A DNA stretch of 64,000 nucleotides from Cyanobacteria bacterium OH_CDB_20 (GTDB taxonomy: Bacteria > Cyanobacteriota > Vampirovibrionia > Gastranaerophilales > Gastranaerophilaceae). The stretch lies in the NCBI GenBank assembly GCA_023415935.1, contig JAEZIX010000058.1:7149-71148 (forward strand), written 5' to 3'. Below the pieces are notes generated by a model, which ran no database searches, had not been told where the DNA came from, and saw only the letters and a program-made list of their open reading frames with translations. The translations under genes were made by a program, and so were the position numbers. Below, piece by piece: positions 63,982 through 64,000 of the stretch (positions within the stretch are counted from its first letter, which is position 1; each line of letters starts with the position of its first letter).

Positions 63982-64000
63982 TTGACAGGTACACTAACGG
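63982..64000 (+). CDS. Possible 5' end of a gene starting with TTG
   Basis: AGAGG (63970-63974) is followed by seven bases and then TTG at 63982, the spacing of a real start; the frame reads M-T-G-T-L-T to the window edge. TTGACA at 63982-63987 could equally be a -35 box. Nothing more can be said from 19 bases. Confidence 0.25.

Overview
The window is AT-rich, densely coded chromosomal DNA of a diderm, probably fermentative and motile bacterium. A TolC-family outer-membrane protein, a TonB-like C-terminal domain, a flagellin gene, a Bacillus/anaerobe-type PyrK/PyrD pair, very large EF-hand proteins and short N-terminal 'M-x-I-x-P ... [IV]-[SN]-F-x-[GA]' segments together suggest a gut relative of the non-photosynthetic cyanobacterial sister lineage (Gastranaerophilales / 'Melainabacteria'). 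That placement is inference; no rRNA is present. I see no CRISPR array, insertion sequence, prophage or integrase.

Layout. 1-1.1 kb: 5' part of a radical SAM gene, then three tandem 81-84 bp units whose first ten bases copy the 5' end of the tRNA-Val(GAC) gene that follows them. 1.2-8.9 kb: one 2571-residue EF-hand/HD-domain protein. 9.1-11.6 kb: three zinc-ribbon membrane proteins in a row, one ending in a TonB-like domain. 11.6-25 kb: MscS channel, membrane-GAF sensor, tagged DHH phosphoesterase, alkyladenine glycosylase, two radical SAM/SPASM paralogues, PanE-like reductase, small membrane protein, HNH protein beside a 931-residue repeat protein, and a TolC-like protein. 25-26.8 kb: threonine deaminase plus RidA. 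26.8-36.3 kb: a complete UMP operon (pyrK-pyrD-pyrE-pyrB-pyrC-pyrF-carA-carB, minus strand) in which neighbouring genes overlap or abut. Its leader holds a promoter, a 14-codon peptide and an intrinsic terminator, which looks like an attenuator. 36.3-41.2 kb: NAD synthetase and two calcium-binding-type proteins. 41.2-52.6 kb: U32 peptidase, ATPase-less Clp-N repeat protein, cation exchanger, NrnA, BrkB-like protein, a TPR protein apparently starting at ATT, a small secreted protein, a cysteine-cluster protein, a 5'-nucleotidase and an SDR. 52.6-56.7 kb: YraN, SurE and aroC-aroK-aroB. 56.7-58.3 kb: glnA with two palindromes upstream of its promoter. 58.3-60.7 kb: flagellin with a near-consensus CsrA hairpin in its leader, followed by a TPR glycosyltransferase. 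61-64 kb: pheT and a small unknown gene.

How genes work together. The pyr operon carries all steps from glutamine/bicarbonate to UMP and supplies its own electron-transfer subunit (PyrK) for PyrD. RidA removes the reactive enamine made by threonine deaminase. AroC, AroK and AroB are three shikimate-pathway steps in one transcription unit. The glycosyltransferase next to flagellin is a candidate flagellin modifier. The strongest undescribed signals are the pyr leader attenuator, the CsrA-type hairpin on flagellin mRNA, the tRNA-mimicking repeat array, the ATT start codon, the Clp-N-only protein, the shared N-terminal tag, and the HNH/tryptophan-repeat gene pair.
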